64,000 bases of DNA from contig NZ_JAGMUK010000028.1 in assembly GCF_019049245.1 (NCBI RefSeq), positions 1 through 64,000 on the forward strand, in the 5' to 3' direction. The position numbers and the translations under genes are program-made. The notes under the pieces are model-generated. The model searched no databases and was not told where the DNA came from. It saw nothing but the letters and a program-made list of their open reading frames with translations. Source of the stretch: Streptomyces sp. AC555_RSS877 (GTDB lineage Bacteria > Actinomycetota > Actinomycetes > Streptomycetales > Streptomycetaceae). Every line of letters begins with the position of its first letter. Positions within the stretch are counted from its first letter, which is position 1. Positions 37,540 through 45,098 of the stretch are shown piece by piece.

Positions 37540-38499
37540 CCGCCGGAAGCCGATCACGGCCGCCAGGGCGACGGCCGCGGCGATCGCGCCGACCTTGACG
37601 TTGCTGCCGCCGTCGTCACTTCCGGTGTCGTTGCCGTCCGCGGAACTCCCCCCGCCGGAGGAGGACTCGGACCCGGTGTCCCCAGGCGCGTCCTCCGGCT
37701 TCACGGGACTGTCGGCCCCTTCGGCGCCGAACATGAGCGTCGACCCGTCGTCGGTGTAGGTGACGGACTCGCCCTGCCCCAGGAACGGCACGCCGACCCG
37801 CTCCAGCCGCTTGATCTTCCCGCCGCTCCAGTCGTAGGCGATCGCCCCGAAGTAGCTGCGCACGACAAGGTGTTCACCGTCGGGCGACAGGGCCGCGTCG
37901 GTGGCCTCCAGGTCGGCGACGGGGGCGATGGGCTTGAAGACGTTGGTCCCGGAGGCGGAGAGCTCGGCCGGACCCTCGTACAGGTGCCCGCCCTTCTCGT
38001 TCTTGTCGACGATGTAGACCCGCCCGGTCTTCGGGTGCACGACCAGGGACTCGGCGTCCCGTGCCCCGTCCGAGTACTTCACGACGTACTGCGTGGCCCG
38101 GATCGTCTGGTCCCGCAACTCCTTGGGCTCGGGCAGCCGGTAGATCCACACATAGGGCCAGGTGCCGCCGAGGTTGTCGCCGATGTCGCCGACGTAGATC
38201 TCGTTGCCGGGGCCGATGGAGATGGCCTCGACGTCACGGGGGGTGCCCACCCCGGTCAGGGTGACGGTCGCGACGGTCTTTCCCGTCCCGCTGTCGACGG
38301 CGTAGAGGTAGGCCCCGTCGTCGCTGTCGTTGTGCGTCCAGTAGATGCCGGGGTGTTGGCGGGAGGCGGCCAGCCCGCTGGACTCGGTGATGCGGGGATC
38401 CGTGATGGTGAACTCCTTGTCGCCGTCGGCTGCGGAGGCCGGCAGGGCAAGCGCACCGACGAGGAAGCCCGCGGCGAGGAAGGCAAGGGAGCGACGCAT
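37519..38499 (-). CDS. Secreted, membrane-anchored beta-propeller-like protein
   Basis: A 326-residue protein. A signal peptide (MRRSLAFLAAGFLVGALALPASAAD) precedes propeller-type repeats (ITESSGLAASRQHPGIYWTHNDSDDGAYLYAVD; VEAISIGPGNEIYVGDIGDN; AESLVVHPKTGRVYIVDKNE; TDAALSPDGEHLVVRSY). A Ser/Gly/Asp-rich stalk (about 265-297) leads to a C-terminal membrane helix and the basic tail RRLFRRRS. There is no LPxTG motif. It is probably displayed on the outer face of the membrane; ligand or activity unknown. ATG at 38499 is chosen over an in-frame one at 38532 because the signal peptide begins there. Confidence 0.85.
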   Translation of the reverse strand: MRRSLAFLAAGFLVGALALPASAADGDKEFTITDPRITESSGLAASRQHPGIYWTHNDSDDGAYLYAVDSGTGKTVATVTLTGVGTPRDVEAISIGPGNEIYVGDIGDNLGGTWPYVWIYRLPEPKELRDQTIRATQYVVKYSDGARDAESLVVHPKTGRVYIVDKNEKGGHLYEGPAELSASGTNVFKPIAPVADLEATDAALSPDGEHLVVRSYFGAIAYDWSGGKIKRLERVGVPFLGQGESVTYTDDGSTLMFGAEGADSPVKPEDAPGDTGSESSSGGGSSADGNDTGSDDGGSNVKVGAIAAAVALAAVIGFRRLFRRRS

Positions 38500-38588
38500 G
38501 CCCCAAGCCTGCCATCCCGCGCCGCGATCCACGGATGGGTGGCGGTCCTCACACCCCGGCCGGCCCGCCGATCGTTCATCATGAGCGG

Positions 38589-39263
38589 ATGCTCAGGTTC
38601 ATGCCCGTCGGCGATTCCCAGACCATCGGCAGTGCCGGCGAACACACCTGGCGCTACCGGCTGTGGCAGCACCTGCGCGAGACGTACGGCGCCCCGTTCA
38701 CCCTCGTCGGCCCGCGCGAGACGCTGTACGACAAGGCGACCGACACCCCCACGTCGTACGAGTACGCCGACCCCGACTTCCCGCGCTCGCACCTCGCGGG
38801 CTGGGGCGAGGGCTGGATGCACATGGCCCCGCTGATCGGCGAGGCGGTACGGGAACACCGGGCGGACGTCCTCCTGGTCGCGCTCGGCCTGATCGACCTG
38901 GGCTTCTACACCGACCCGGAACAGACGGCCGAGAACGCCCGCCGCTTCGTCACCGAGGCCCGCACGGCCAACCCGCGCGTCCGCACGGTCGTCCTCCCGG
39001 TCATCCCGAACACACTCGCCGAGTCGGACACCGCCTTCGCCGAGCAGGTCGCCCTCTTCAACGAACTGCTGGCGAAGACGGTCGCCGACCTGGACGAACC
39101 CCCCTCGCCCCTGCTGCTGGCGTCGCCGCCGGCGTCGTACGACATCCGCACGGACACCTACGACGGCACGCATCCCAACGCGAGCGGCGAGCACAAGGTC
39201 GCGGCGGCCTTCGCGGACGCGATGCACCAGGCGTGGGGCCTCGCGGAGCCGTACGACGGCTGA
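38589..39263 (+). CDS. SGNH/GDSL-type hydrolase
   Basis: A 224-residue hydrolase. Block I has the catalytic serine in MPVGDSQTIG; block V has DGTHPNASGEHKVA with the Asp-His pair. Block II glycine is in HLAGWGEG and the block III region is LLVALGLIDLGF, where the usual Asn is not obvious. No signal peptide is seen, so it is probably cytosolic. ATG at 38589; the frame is open 18 codons further upstream. It is an esterase or lipase of unknown substrate, convergent with the SnoaL-like gene. Confidence 0.85.
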   Translation: MLRFMPVGDSQTIGSAGEHTWRYRLWQHLRETYGAPFTLVGPRETLYDKATDTPTSYEYADPDFPRSHLAGWGEGWMHMAPLIGEAVREHRADVLLVALGLIDLGFYTDPEQTAENARRFVTEARTANPRVRTVVLPVIPNTLAESDTAFAEQVALFNELLAKTVADLDEPPSPLLLASPPASYDIRTDTYDGTHPNASGEHKVAAAFADAMHQAWGLAEPYDG

Positions 39264-39287
39264 AGCACGGCGCAGGGGCGGCCGACT

Positions 39288-40211
39288 CTAGAACATCGTG
39301 TTGTCGTTCGCCGAAGTGGCCGGCACGTCCTGGAGCACGTCCCAGTGCTCGACGATCTTCCCGTTCCGCACCCGGAAGAGGTCCACGATCGCCTGGCCGC
39401 GTTCGCCCGGCGTGTTGACGTAGTGGCTGTGGACCGCGACCAGGTCGCCCTCGGCGACGATCCGCTTCGGCGAGACGGACAGCTGCGGGAACGCCTCGAA
39501 GTACCCGCCGAGGCCCGCCTTCACGCCCGCCACGCCGTCCGCGATGTTGGGGTTGTGCTGGTGGTACTCGGGGCCCCAGTACGTGTCGATCGCCGACAGG
39601 TCCTTCTTCACGAGGAGCTGCTCGAAGGCCTTGGTCACCAGCTTCTTGTTGTACGCCGTCAGCCACCGCGGCCCCGGCGCCTGAGTCCGCGGCCGACTCA
39701 CCGTCGAGAACATGTCGTTGCCGTTGGCCGTGGTCTCCGGCACGTTCTGCGCGGCGTCCCAGTGCTCGGCGATCTTCCCGTCCTGGAAGCGGAAGATGTC
39801 GAAGACGGCCGAGCCCCGACTCCCCGGCGTCAGCACGACGTTGGAGTGCACGAGGACCAGGTCGCCCTCGGAGATGACCCGCTTGATGCCGTACTCGGCG
39901 TCCGGGAACTGCTGGTGCAGACCCGCCCCCAGGTTCTTCAGCGTCTCGGCGCCGTCGGGAGCGAGCGGGTTGTGCTGGATGTAGTCCGGCCGTACGAACC
40001 GGTCGACGACCTCGGTGTCGCCCTGCTCGAACACGCCCTTGAGGACGCGTACGGCAACGGCCTTCTGGTAGTCGAGCCGCGCTCCCTCTCCGTAGCGCAC
40101 CGAGTGGTGTGCGGACGGGGCGGCGACGGCGGGTACGGCGGCGGTTCCCAGCAGGGCGCCGGCGGCGAGCGCGGCGACGACGATGCGGCGCGCGGGCGTG
40201 GTGGGGGTCAC
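39288..40211 (-). CDS. Exported tandem SnoaL-like (NTF2-fold) protein
   Basis: A 307-residue protein. A signal peptide (residues 1-35, RRIVVAALAAGALLGTAAVPAVAAPS) is followed by two SnoaL-like halves. The first (about 50-175) has FVRPDYIQHNPLAPDGAETL and FDIFRFQDGKIAEHWDAAQNVP. The second (about 190-307) repeats it as WGPEYHQHNPNIADGVAGV and VDLFRVRNGKIVEHWDVLQDVP. The duplicated HNP and EHWD motifs give two pockets. GTG at 40211 has CTGGAG upstream. Activity is unknown; family members include polyketide cyclases and isomerases. Confidence 0.85.
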   Translation of the reverse strand: MTPTTPARRIVVAALAAGALLGTAAVPAVAAPSAHHSVRYGEGARLDYQKAVAVRVLKGVFEQGDTEVVDRFVRPDYIQHNPLAPDGAETLKNLGAGLHQQFPDAEYGIKRVISEGDLVLVHSNVVLTPGSRGSAVFDIFRFQDGKIAEHWDAAQNVPETTANGNDMFSTVSRPRTQAPGPRWLTAYNKKLVTKAFEQLLVKKDLSAIDTYWGPEYHQHNPNIADGVAGVKAGLGGYFEAFPQLSVSPKRIVAEGDLVAVHSHYVNTPGERGQAIVDLFRVRNGKIVEHWDVLQDVPATSANDNTMF

Positions 40212-40227
40212 GATCGAGACTCCAGAC

Positions 40228-40279
40228 CTTGAAAATTCAAGTTGATACTTCCCGAAGGAAAGCACTAACTTCCAGTTAG
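40228..40279. promoter_or_regulatory. Two dyads between the SnoaL-like and aldo/keto reductase genes
   Basis: CTTGAAAATTCAAG (40228-40241) is a perfect 14-bp palindrome near the SnoaL-like start. CTAACT-TCC-AGTTAG (40265-40279) is a second dyad closer to the reductase. They differ in sequence, which suggests two regulators in the divergent 118-bp region. Confidence 0.55.
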
Positions 40280-40329
40280 CGTCAAGGCTGCTTGCATAGA
40301 GCGCACTCCAGGCCGTTGGCTAGGCAGTC

Positions 40330-41325
40330 ATGAAGTACACGCAGCTCGGACGCACGGGACTCAAGGTCAGCCGACTGGTGCTCGGCACCATGAACTTCGG
40401 TCCGCAGACCGACGAAGCGGACAGTCACGCGATCATGGACGCGGCACTGGACGCGGGGATCAACTTCTTCGACACGGCGAACGTGTACGGCTGGGGCGAG
40501 AACAAGGGCCGTACCGAAAGCATCATCGGGAACTGGTTCGCCAAGGGCGGCGACCGGCGCGACAAGGTCGTCATCGCGACCAAGGTGTACGGCAACATGG
40601 CCGCGGACGGCGCTGCCGCCTGGCCCAACCACGACAAGGTGTCCGCCCTGAACATCCGGCGGGCGGTGGACGCCAGCCTCAAGCGGCTGCAGACCGACCA
40701 CATCGATCTCTACCAGTTCCACCACATCGACCGCGCCACTCCCTTCGAGGAGATCTGGCAGGCCATCGACGTGCTCGTCCAGCAGGGCAAGATCCTCTAC
40801 GTCGGGTCCTCCAACTTCCCCGGCTACAAGATCGCCCAGGCCAACGAGATCGCCGCCCGGCGCTCCGGCACCATCGGCCTCGTCAGCGAGCAGTGCCTGT
40901 ACAACCTCGCCGAGCGCCGCGCCGAGATGGAGGTCATCCCGGCCGCGCAGGACTACGGCGTCGGCGTCATCCCCTGGTCGCCGCTCCAGGGCGGCCTGCT
41001 CGGCGGCGTGCTCAAGAAGGAGGTCAAGGGCGGCCGGCGGGCCTCGGGGCGGGCGGCCGACTCGCTCGCGAACCCGGCCGTACGGGCGCAGATCCAGTCG
41101 TACGAGGATCTGCTCGACAAGCACGGGATCGAGCCCGGCGAGGCCGCGCTGGCCTGGCTGCTCACCCGGCCCGGCGTGACCGGACCGATCGTCGGCCCGC
41201 GCACCGCCGAACAGCTCGACTCGGCCCTGCGGGCGGTCGAGCTGGAGCTGAGCGAGGAACTGCTGGCCGGGCTGGACGAGGTCTTCCCCGGGCCGGGGCC
41301 GTCGCCGGAGGCCTTCGCCTGGTAG
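40330..41325 (+). CDS. Aldo/keto reductase
   Basis: A 331-residue NADPH-dependent (beta/alpha)8 oxidoreductase. The catalytic tetrad is visible as Asp and Tyr in FFDTANVYGWGENKG, Lys in VIATKVYG and His in YQFHHIDRA. Cofactor contacts appear near GPIVGPRTAEQLDSAL. The subfamily is the YghZ/potassium-channel-beta-like group. The ATG start is at 40330. The physiological substrate is unknown. Confidence 0.93.
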   Translation: MKYTQLGRTGLKVSRLVLGTMNFGPQTDEADSHAIMDAALDAGINFFDTANVYGWGENKGRTESIIGNWFAKGGDRRDKVVIATKVYGNMAADGAAAWPNHDKVSALNIRRAVDASLKRLQTDHIDLYQFHHIDRATPFEEIWQAIDVLVQQGKILYVGSSNFPGYKIAQANEIAARRSGTIGLVSEQCLYNLAERRAEMEVIPAAQDYGVGVIPWSPLQGGLLGGVLKKEVKGGRRASGRAADSLANPAVRAQIQSYEDLLDKHGIEPGEAALAWLLTRPGVTGPIVGPRTAEQLDSALRAVELELSEELLAGLDEVFPGPGPSPEAFAW

Positions 41326-41337
41326 GAGCGCCCCCGG

Positions 41338-41365
41338 AGGGGCGCGGGGAACCGCGCGACCAGCC
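41338..41365 (+). repeat. Dispersed 28-bp Streptomyces element, copy 3
   Basis: This is the third copy of the element at 15-42 and 12134-12161, beginning 13 bp after the reductase stop. Inverted partners (ggttccccgggcgc, 41394-41407) follow, so a larger hairpin can form. Confidence 0.6.
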
Positions 41366-41423
41366 GCATACGGCCCGCCGTGGGCGTACGCACGCGGTTC
41401 CCCGGGCGCTCCTTGCTCAGCAG

Positions 41424-41513
41424 CTACCTGCCGAGCGCGGCCGCCAGGGCAACGACGACGAACATCAGCACAAGCGCACCGGCCATGATCCGGTTCCGGG
41501 TTTTCGGGTCCAC
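41424..41513 (-). CDS. 29-residue single-pass membrane peptide
   Basis: GTG at 41513 to TAG at 41424 encodes a basic head (VDPKTRNRIMAG) followed by one hydrophobic helix (ALVLMFVVVALAAALG) and a final Arg. GAAGGC precedes the start. From memory, near-identical tiny proteins occur at this position in other Streptomyces. A membrane regulator or stress peptide is plausible, but the function is unknown. It lies ten bases past the thpR end, possibly in one transcript. Confidence 0.6.
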   Translation of the reverse strand: MDPKTRNRIMAGALVLMFVVVALAAALGR

Positions 41514-41523
41514 GCCTTCGAGC

Positions 41524-42097
41524 CTAACCGGCCGCGCCGAGAGACCAGCGGGCGACCGGCTCGTAACGCGGCTGCTCGCCCGGAACGCCCGACGCCGGCA
41601 GGTTGCTGCGGACCAGCGTCAGCTCGTCCACCGTCCAGGTGCGGCTGGTGAACGGCTCCATGGCCTCCAGGTACGGCCGCACGTCCACGTCGTCCCGGCT
41701 GCGGGCGACCGTCAGGTGGGCCTTGTAGCGGCGGTGCTTCCCCCATCGGTACACCCGCCTTGCGCGCCGCCGCCTCCGCCCGGTCGGCCAGCAGCCGCAG
41801 CGCGGGCAGGTCGCCCTCGGCGCCCGCCCACAGCGCGCGCCCCTTGCCGAACTGGCCCCCGCCGCGCACCGCCAGCGGGAAGGGTGCGGTGCGGTGGGCG
41901 GCCCGCTCCAGGCGCGCCGACAGGTCCGGCAGCAGGTCGTCGGCCACCTCGCCGTAGAACGCGAGGGTGAAGTGCCAGCCCGCCCTGCCGGTCCAGCGCA
42001 GGGCGTCCGCACCGGGCAGCCCGCGCAGGGCGGCCACCTCGGCGGCGAGTTCGGCGGCCACGTCCTCGGGTGGGAGCACGGCGGCGAAGAGTCTCAT
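41524..42097 (-). pseudogene. thpR: RNA 2',3'-cyclic phosphodiesterase (ThpR/LigT), frameshifted
   Basis: The first half starts at ATG 42097 (MRLFAAVLPPEDVAAELA) and has the first HxT motif in GWHFTLAFYGEV. The second half, in another frame, continues KHRRYKAHLTVARSRDDVDVRPYLEAM with the second HxT motif and ends at 41524. The frames meet in a run of five G (41740-41744) where four would keep the frame. Apart from this +1 the enzyme is complete at about 190 residues. It is either a true pseudogene, a homopolymer sequencing error, or slippage-controlled. Confidence 0.85.
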
Positions 42098-42197
42098 GCG
42101 GTCACCCTAGGAGTGTGTGCCGGTGGCCGCTTCCCCGTCCGCCGAAGACGCGTCCGGCTGCCCGCCAACTCTCCCTGGAACGCACGCGGTTGGTCAC

Positions 42198-42366
42198 CTA
42201 GGGGGTGTTTCGAAAGTCCTGTGCGGTGCCCGCGGTGTCCGGTGCGTGCTCTCGGCGTGCCGGACGAAAGCTCTCGTACTGGACGTACTTGGGCTTTTGG
42301 CCGGTGCGGCGAGAGTGCGTGCCGGGCGCCGTGGGTGCTGTGCGGGACTTTCGAAACACCCCCTAG
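42198..42366. mobile_element. 169-bp MITE-like inverted-repeat element
   Basis: The ends ctagggggtgtttcgaaagt(cc) (42198-42219) and their exact complement (42345-42366) are 22-bp terminal repeats. Symmetry continues inward, with most mismatches of the transition type that still allow G-U pairing in RNA. Outer CTAG or TA at both ends suits TA/CTAG target choice of IS630/Tc1-type transposases. It contains no ORF, so it would be non-autonomous. It ends 9 bp before the next gene's ATG. Confidence 0.72.
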
Positions 42367-42375
42367 GGTGCCGTC

Positions 42376-42900
42376 ATGGAGATCATCAGGATCAGGGCGG
42401 GCGGGCCCGGCGACATCCCCGCGATACTCGGCATGCTCGACAGCAGCGTGGAGTGGCTCGTCTCGCAGGGGCGCACCGGACAGTGGGGGACGAAGCCGCT
42501 GTCCGAGAGCCCGAAGACGGTGGAGTCGGTCACCCGGTACATGGACGAGGGCGATGTGTTCGTCGCCGAGGTCGAGGGCGTGCCGGCCGCCACCCTCACC
42601 CTCACCGACTCGGCCGGCGCCTACCTGTCCCACCTCACGCCCCCCGGCGAGCCCGAGCGGTACATCCACTGGCTCGCCTCCGACCGCCGCTTCAAGGGAC
42701 GCGGAGTGGGCAGCGCGCTGCTCGCGCACGCGGCCGAGGAGACCAGGCGGGCGGGCGTCTCGCTGCTGCGGGTGGACTGTTACGCCGGCGACGACGGCAA
42801 GCTCGTCCGCTACTACGAGAGCAACGGCTTCACCCGCACCGAGGCGTTCACGGTCGGGGAGTCCGAGTGGCCGGGGCAGGTACTGGCCCGGAGGGTATGA
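42376..42900 (+). CDS. GNAT N-acetyltransferase
   Basis: A 174-residue acetyltransferase. The acetyl-CoA loop is RRFKGRGVGSALLAHAAEETRRAG, followed by LLRVDCYAGDDGKLVRYYESNGFTRTEAFTV. The N-terminus IRAGGPGDIPAILGMLDSSVEWL is typical. The MITE ends nine bases before the ATG, so it has replaced or now supplies the leader and promoter. The substrate is unknown. Confidence 0.88.
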   Translation: MEIIRIRAGGPGDIPAILGMLDSSVEWLVSQGRTGQWGTKPLSESPKTVESVTRYMDEGDVFVAEVEGVPAATLTLTDSAGAYLSHLTPPGEPERYIHWLASDRRFKGRGVGSALLAHAAEETRRAGVSLLRVDCYAGDDGKLVRYYESNGFTRTEAFTVGESEWPGQVLARRV

Positions 42901-42946
42901 GCCCTCCGGGTTCCAGTGGGGCGTACGACGGACGTGATACGGACGC

Positions 42947-44296
42947 TCAGGCCGCCGCGGCCAGCTCCTCCCGCTCCCGCGGCACGAACCGCACCTGCGG
43001 GTGTCCGCGGTTCCAGCCGACCGACAGCCGCAGGTTGCCGACGCGGGCCAGGACCAGGCCGATGGTCACGGCCGCGGCGACCGAGACGGCACCGCCCGCC
43101 GCCATGCCCGCCCGGACGCCGTACGCGTCCGTGATCCAGCCGGCGATGGGCGCGCCCACCGGCGCCCCGCCCATGAACACCATCATGTACAGGGCCATCA
43201 CACGGCCCCGCATGGCCGGGTCGGTGCTCAATTGGACGCTGCTGTTGGCCGTGACGTTCACCGTCATGCCAAACATGCCGATGGGGACCATGAGCAGGGC
43301 GAACAGCCACAGGGAGGGGGCGGTCGCGGCCACCAGCTCCATCGCGCCGAAGGCCACCGCGCCCGCGACCAGCACCCGCAGCCGGGCCGTGCCGCGCCGG
43401 GCCGCGAGCAGCGCGCCCGCCAACGAGCCCACCGCCATCAGTATGTTGAAGAGGCTGTAGGCGCCCGCGCCCGCGTGGAACACGTCGTCGGCGAAGGCCG
43501 AGAGGTAGACGGGGAAGTTGAAGCCGAAGGTGCTGACGAAGCCGACAAGGACGATGGTCCAGATCAGCTCCGGCCGCCCGGCGACGTAGTGCAGGCCCTC
43601 CCGCAACTGGCCCTTTCCGCGCGGGGCCCGCTCGACGACGTGCAGCTCACGTGCGCGCATCATCAGCAGGCCGGCGAGGGGGGCGACGAAGGACAGGCCG
43701 TTGGCGAGGAACGCCCAGCCGGTACCGACGCCGGTGATCATCACGCCGGCCACGGCGGGGCCGATGAGCCGGGCCGACTGGAAGTTCGCGGAGTTGAGGC
43801 TGACCGCGTTCTGCAGCTGGTCGGGGGCGACCATCTCGGAGACGAAGGTCTGGCGGGCCGGGTTGTCCAGGACGGTCGCGAGGCCCACCGCGAACGCGGC
43901 GACGTAGACGTGCCAGACCTGGACGTGGCCGGAGAGGGTGAGCGCGGCGAGCGCGATGCCGGTGAGGGCCATCGCCGACTGGGTGAACAGCAGCGTGCGG
44001 CGCTTGGGCAGCCGGTCGACGAGGACGCCGCCGTAGAGGCCGAAGAGCAGCATCGGCAGGAACTGCAGGGCGGTCGTGACGCCGACGGCGGTGGCGGAGC
44101 CGGTGAGGCTGAGCACCAGCCAGTCCTGGGCGATGCGCTGCATCCAGGTGCCGATGTTGGAGACGACCTGGCCCATGAAGAACAGGCGGTAGTTCCTGAC
44201 CTTCAGGGAGCTGAACATGGACGCGCGCTGGGGATCGGACAGGGAGTCGTGGGTGGTCGGTGCGGGGGCGGAGTCTGCTCCGGGTCCCGAACTCAA
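42947..44296 (-). CDS. MFS transporter (EntS/MFS_3 type)
   Basis: A 449-residue transporter with twelve membrane segments. The N-terminal MFSSLKVRNYRLFFMGQVVSNIGTWMQRIAQDWLVLSLTGS and motif A (GGVLVDRLPKRRTLL) are typical of the MFS_3/enterobactin-exporter group, as is DNPARQTFVSEMV. The start is TTG at 44296 with GAGGAGG seven bases before. It lies 25 bp downstream of a MarR regulator in the same direction, so a MarR-controlled efflux operon is likely. Confidence 0.92.
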   Translation of the reverse strand: MSSGPGADSAPAPTTHDSLSDPQRASMFSSLKVRNYRLFFMGQVVSNIGTWMQRIAQDWLVLSLTGSATAVGVTTALQFLPMLLFGLYGGVLVDRLPKRRTLLFTQSAMALTGIALAALTLSGHVQVWHVYVAAFAVGLATVLDNPARQTFVSEMVAPDQLQNAVSLNSANFQSARLIGPAVAGVMITGVGTGWAFLANGLSFVAPLAGLLMMRARELHVVERAPRGKGQLREGLHYVAGRPELIWTIVLVGFVSTFGFNFPVYLSAFADDVFHAGAGAYSLFNILMAVGSLAGALLAARRGTARLRVLVAGAVAFGAMELVAATAPSLWLFALLMVPIGMFGMTVNVTANSSVQLSTDPAMRGRVMALYMMVFMGGAPVGAPIAGWITDAYGVRAGMAAGGAVSVAAAVTIGLVLARVGNLRLSVGWNRGHPQVRFVPREREELAAAA

Positions 44297-44321
44297 AGGG
44301 TCGCCTCCTCGTGAACGCTGC

Positions 44322-44759
44322 TTACAGGTGTGCGAGTTTCTCCAGAACGGGGGCGGCGGCGCGGAGTTTCGCCCACTCGTCCTCGTCCAGGCCGTCGACC
44401 AGGGTGGCCAGGAAGGCGTTGCGCTTGCGGCGGCTCTCCTCGAGCATCGCCTCGGCCTGCTCGGTCTTCGTGACGACCTTCTGGCGCCGGTCCTCGGGAT
44501 GCGGCTCCAGACGGACCAGTCCCTTGGCCTCCAGCAGCGCCACGATGCGGGTCATCGACGGCGGCTGGACGTGCTCCTTGCGGGCGAGTTCGCCCGGGGT
44601 GGCCTTGCCGTGCAGGGACAGGGTGCCGAGCACCGACATCTCGGTCGGGCTCAGCGACTCGTCGACCCGTTGGTGCTTGAGCCGACGGGAGAGCCGCATC
44701 ACGGCGGAGCGCAGGGAGTTCACGGCGGCAGCGTCGTCGCCATGGGTAAGGTCCGGCAT
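44322..44759 (-). CDS. MarR-family regulator of the MFS exporter
   Basis: A 145-residue winged-helix regulator. SLSPTEMSVLGTLSLHGKATPGELARKEHVQPPSMTRIVALLEAKGLVRLEPHPEDRRQKVV is the complete MarR core with the DxRxxxV wing. ATG at 44759 (MPDLTHGDD) is preferred: a -10 hexamer ends six bases upstream, implying a leaderless mRNA, whereas the in-frame ATG at 44777 lies inside the operator dyad. It precedes and probably represses the MFS gene and itself. Confidence 0.9.
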   Translation of the reverse strand: MPDLTHGDDAAAVNSLRSAVMRLSRRLKHQRVDESLSPTEMSVLGTLSLHGKATPGELARKEHVQPPSMTRIVALLEAKGLVRLEPHPEDRRQKVVTKTEQAEAMLEESRRKRNAFLATLVDGLDEDEWAKLRAAAPVLEKLAHL

Positions 44760-44765
44760 CTCTTT

Positions 44766-44793
44766 AGGGTAACTCATTACCCTCGCTAAACAA
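44766..44793 (-). promoter_or_regulatory. MarR promoter and operator dyad, leaderless start
   Basis: On the minus strand TTGTTT (44793-44788) and TACCCT (44771-44766) are 16 bp apart, and transcription would begin at or next to the ATG at 44759. The dyad AGGGTAA-N4-TTACCCT (44766-44783) covers the -10 box, so a bound dimer would block RNA polymerase. Confidence 0.65.
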
Positions 44794-44908
44794 GCTGGCG
44801 CGCGGCCGGATTCCCGTGACCCCCGCCACTGAACCCGATCATCACCCGTACGAGTGAGTCGGCGGCGGAAAGTGAACGCCGCACCGGTCCGCCCGCGACC
44901 CTCTGTTC

Positions 44909-45091
44909 ATGGGGACCAGCGTGCTCAGCCTGCGGATAGACGGGGAGCTGTTAGAGCGGCTCCGGGGCCATGCGGCGAAAAGGGGGATGAGCGTCCAGGA
45001 CTATGTGGTCCGGACGCTCGCTCGCGACGACTTCGACGAGCGGTTCCAGACCGCCGTCGAGGAGACGGAGAGGTTCTACGACGTGACCTGA
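44909..45091 (+). CDS. Small ribbon-helix-helix DNA-binding protein with a TTA codon
   Basis: A 60-residue protein whose SVLSLRIDGELLERLRGHAAKRGMSVQDYVVRTLARDDF fits the CopG/Arc RHH fold: one strand followed by two helices. The tail DERFQTAVEETERFYDVT is acidic. Codon 15 is TTA (44951-44953), so translation should await bldA tRNA late in development. It may be an orphan antitoxin or regulator; no toxin gene adjoins it. Confidence 0.8.
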   Translation: MGTSVLSLRIDGELLERLRGHAAKRGMSVQDYVVRTLARDDFDERFQTAVEETERFYDVT

Positions 45092-45098
45092 GCGGGTC

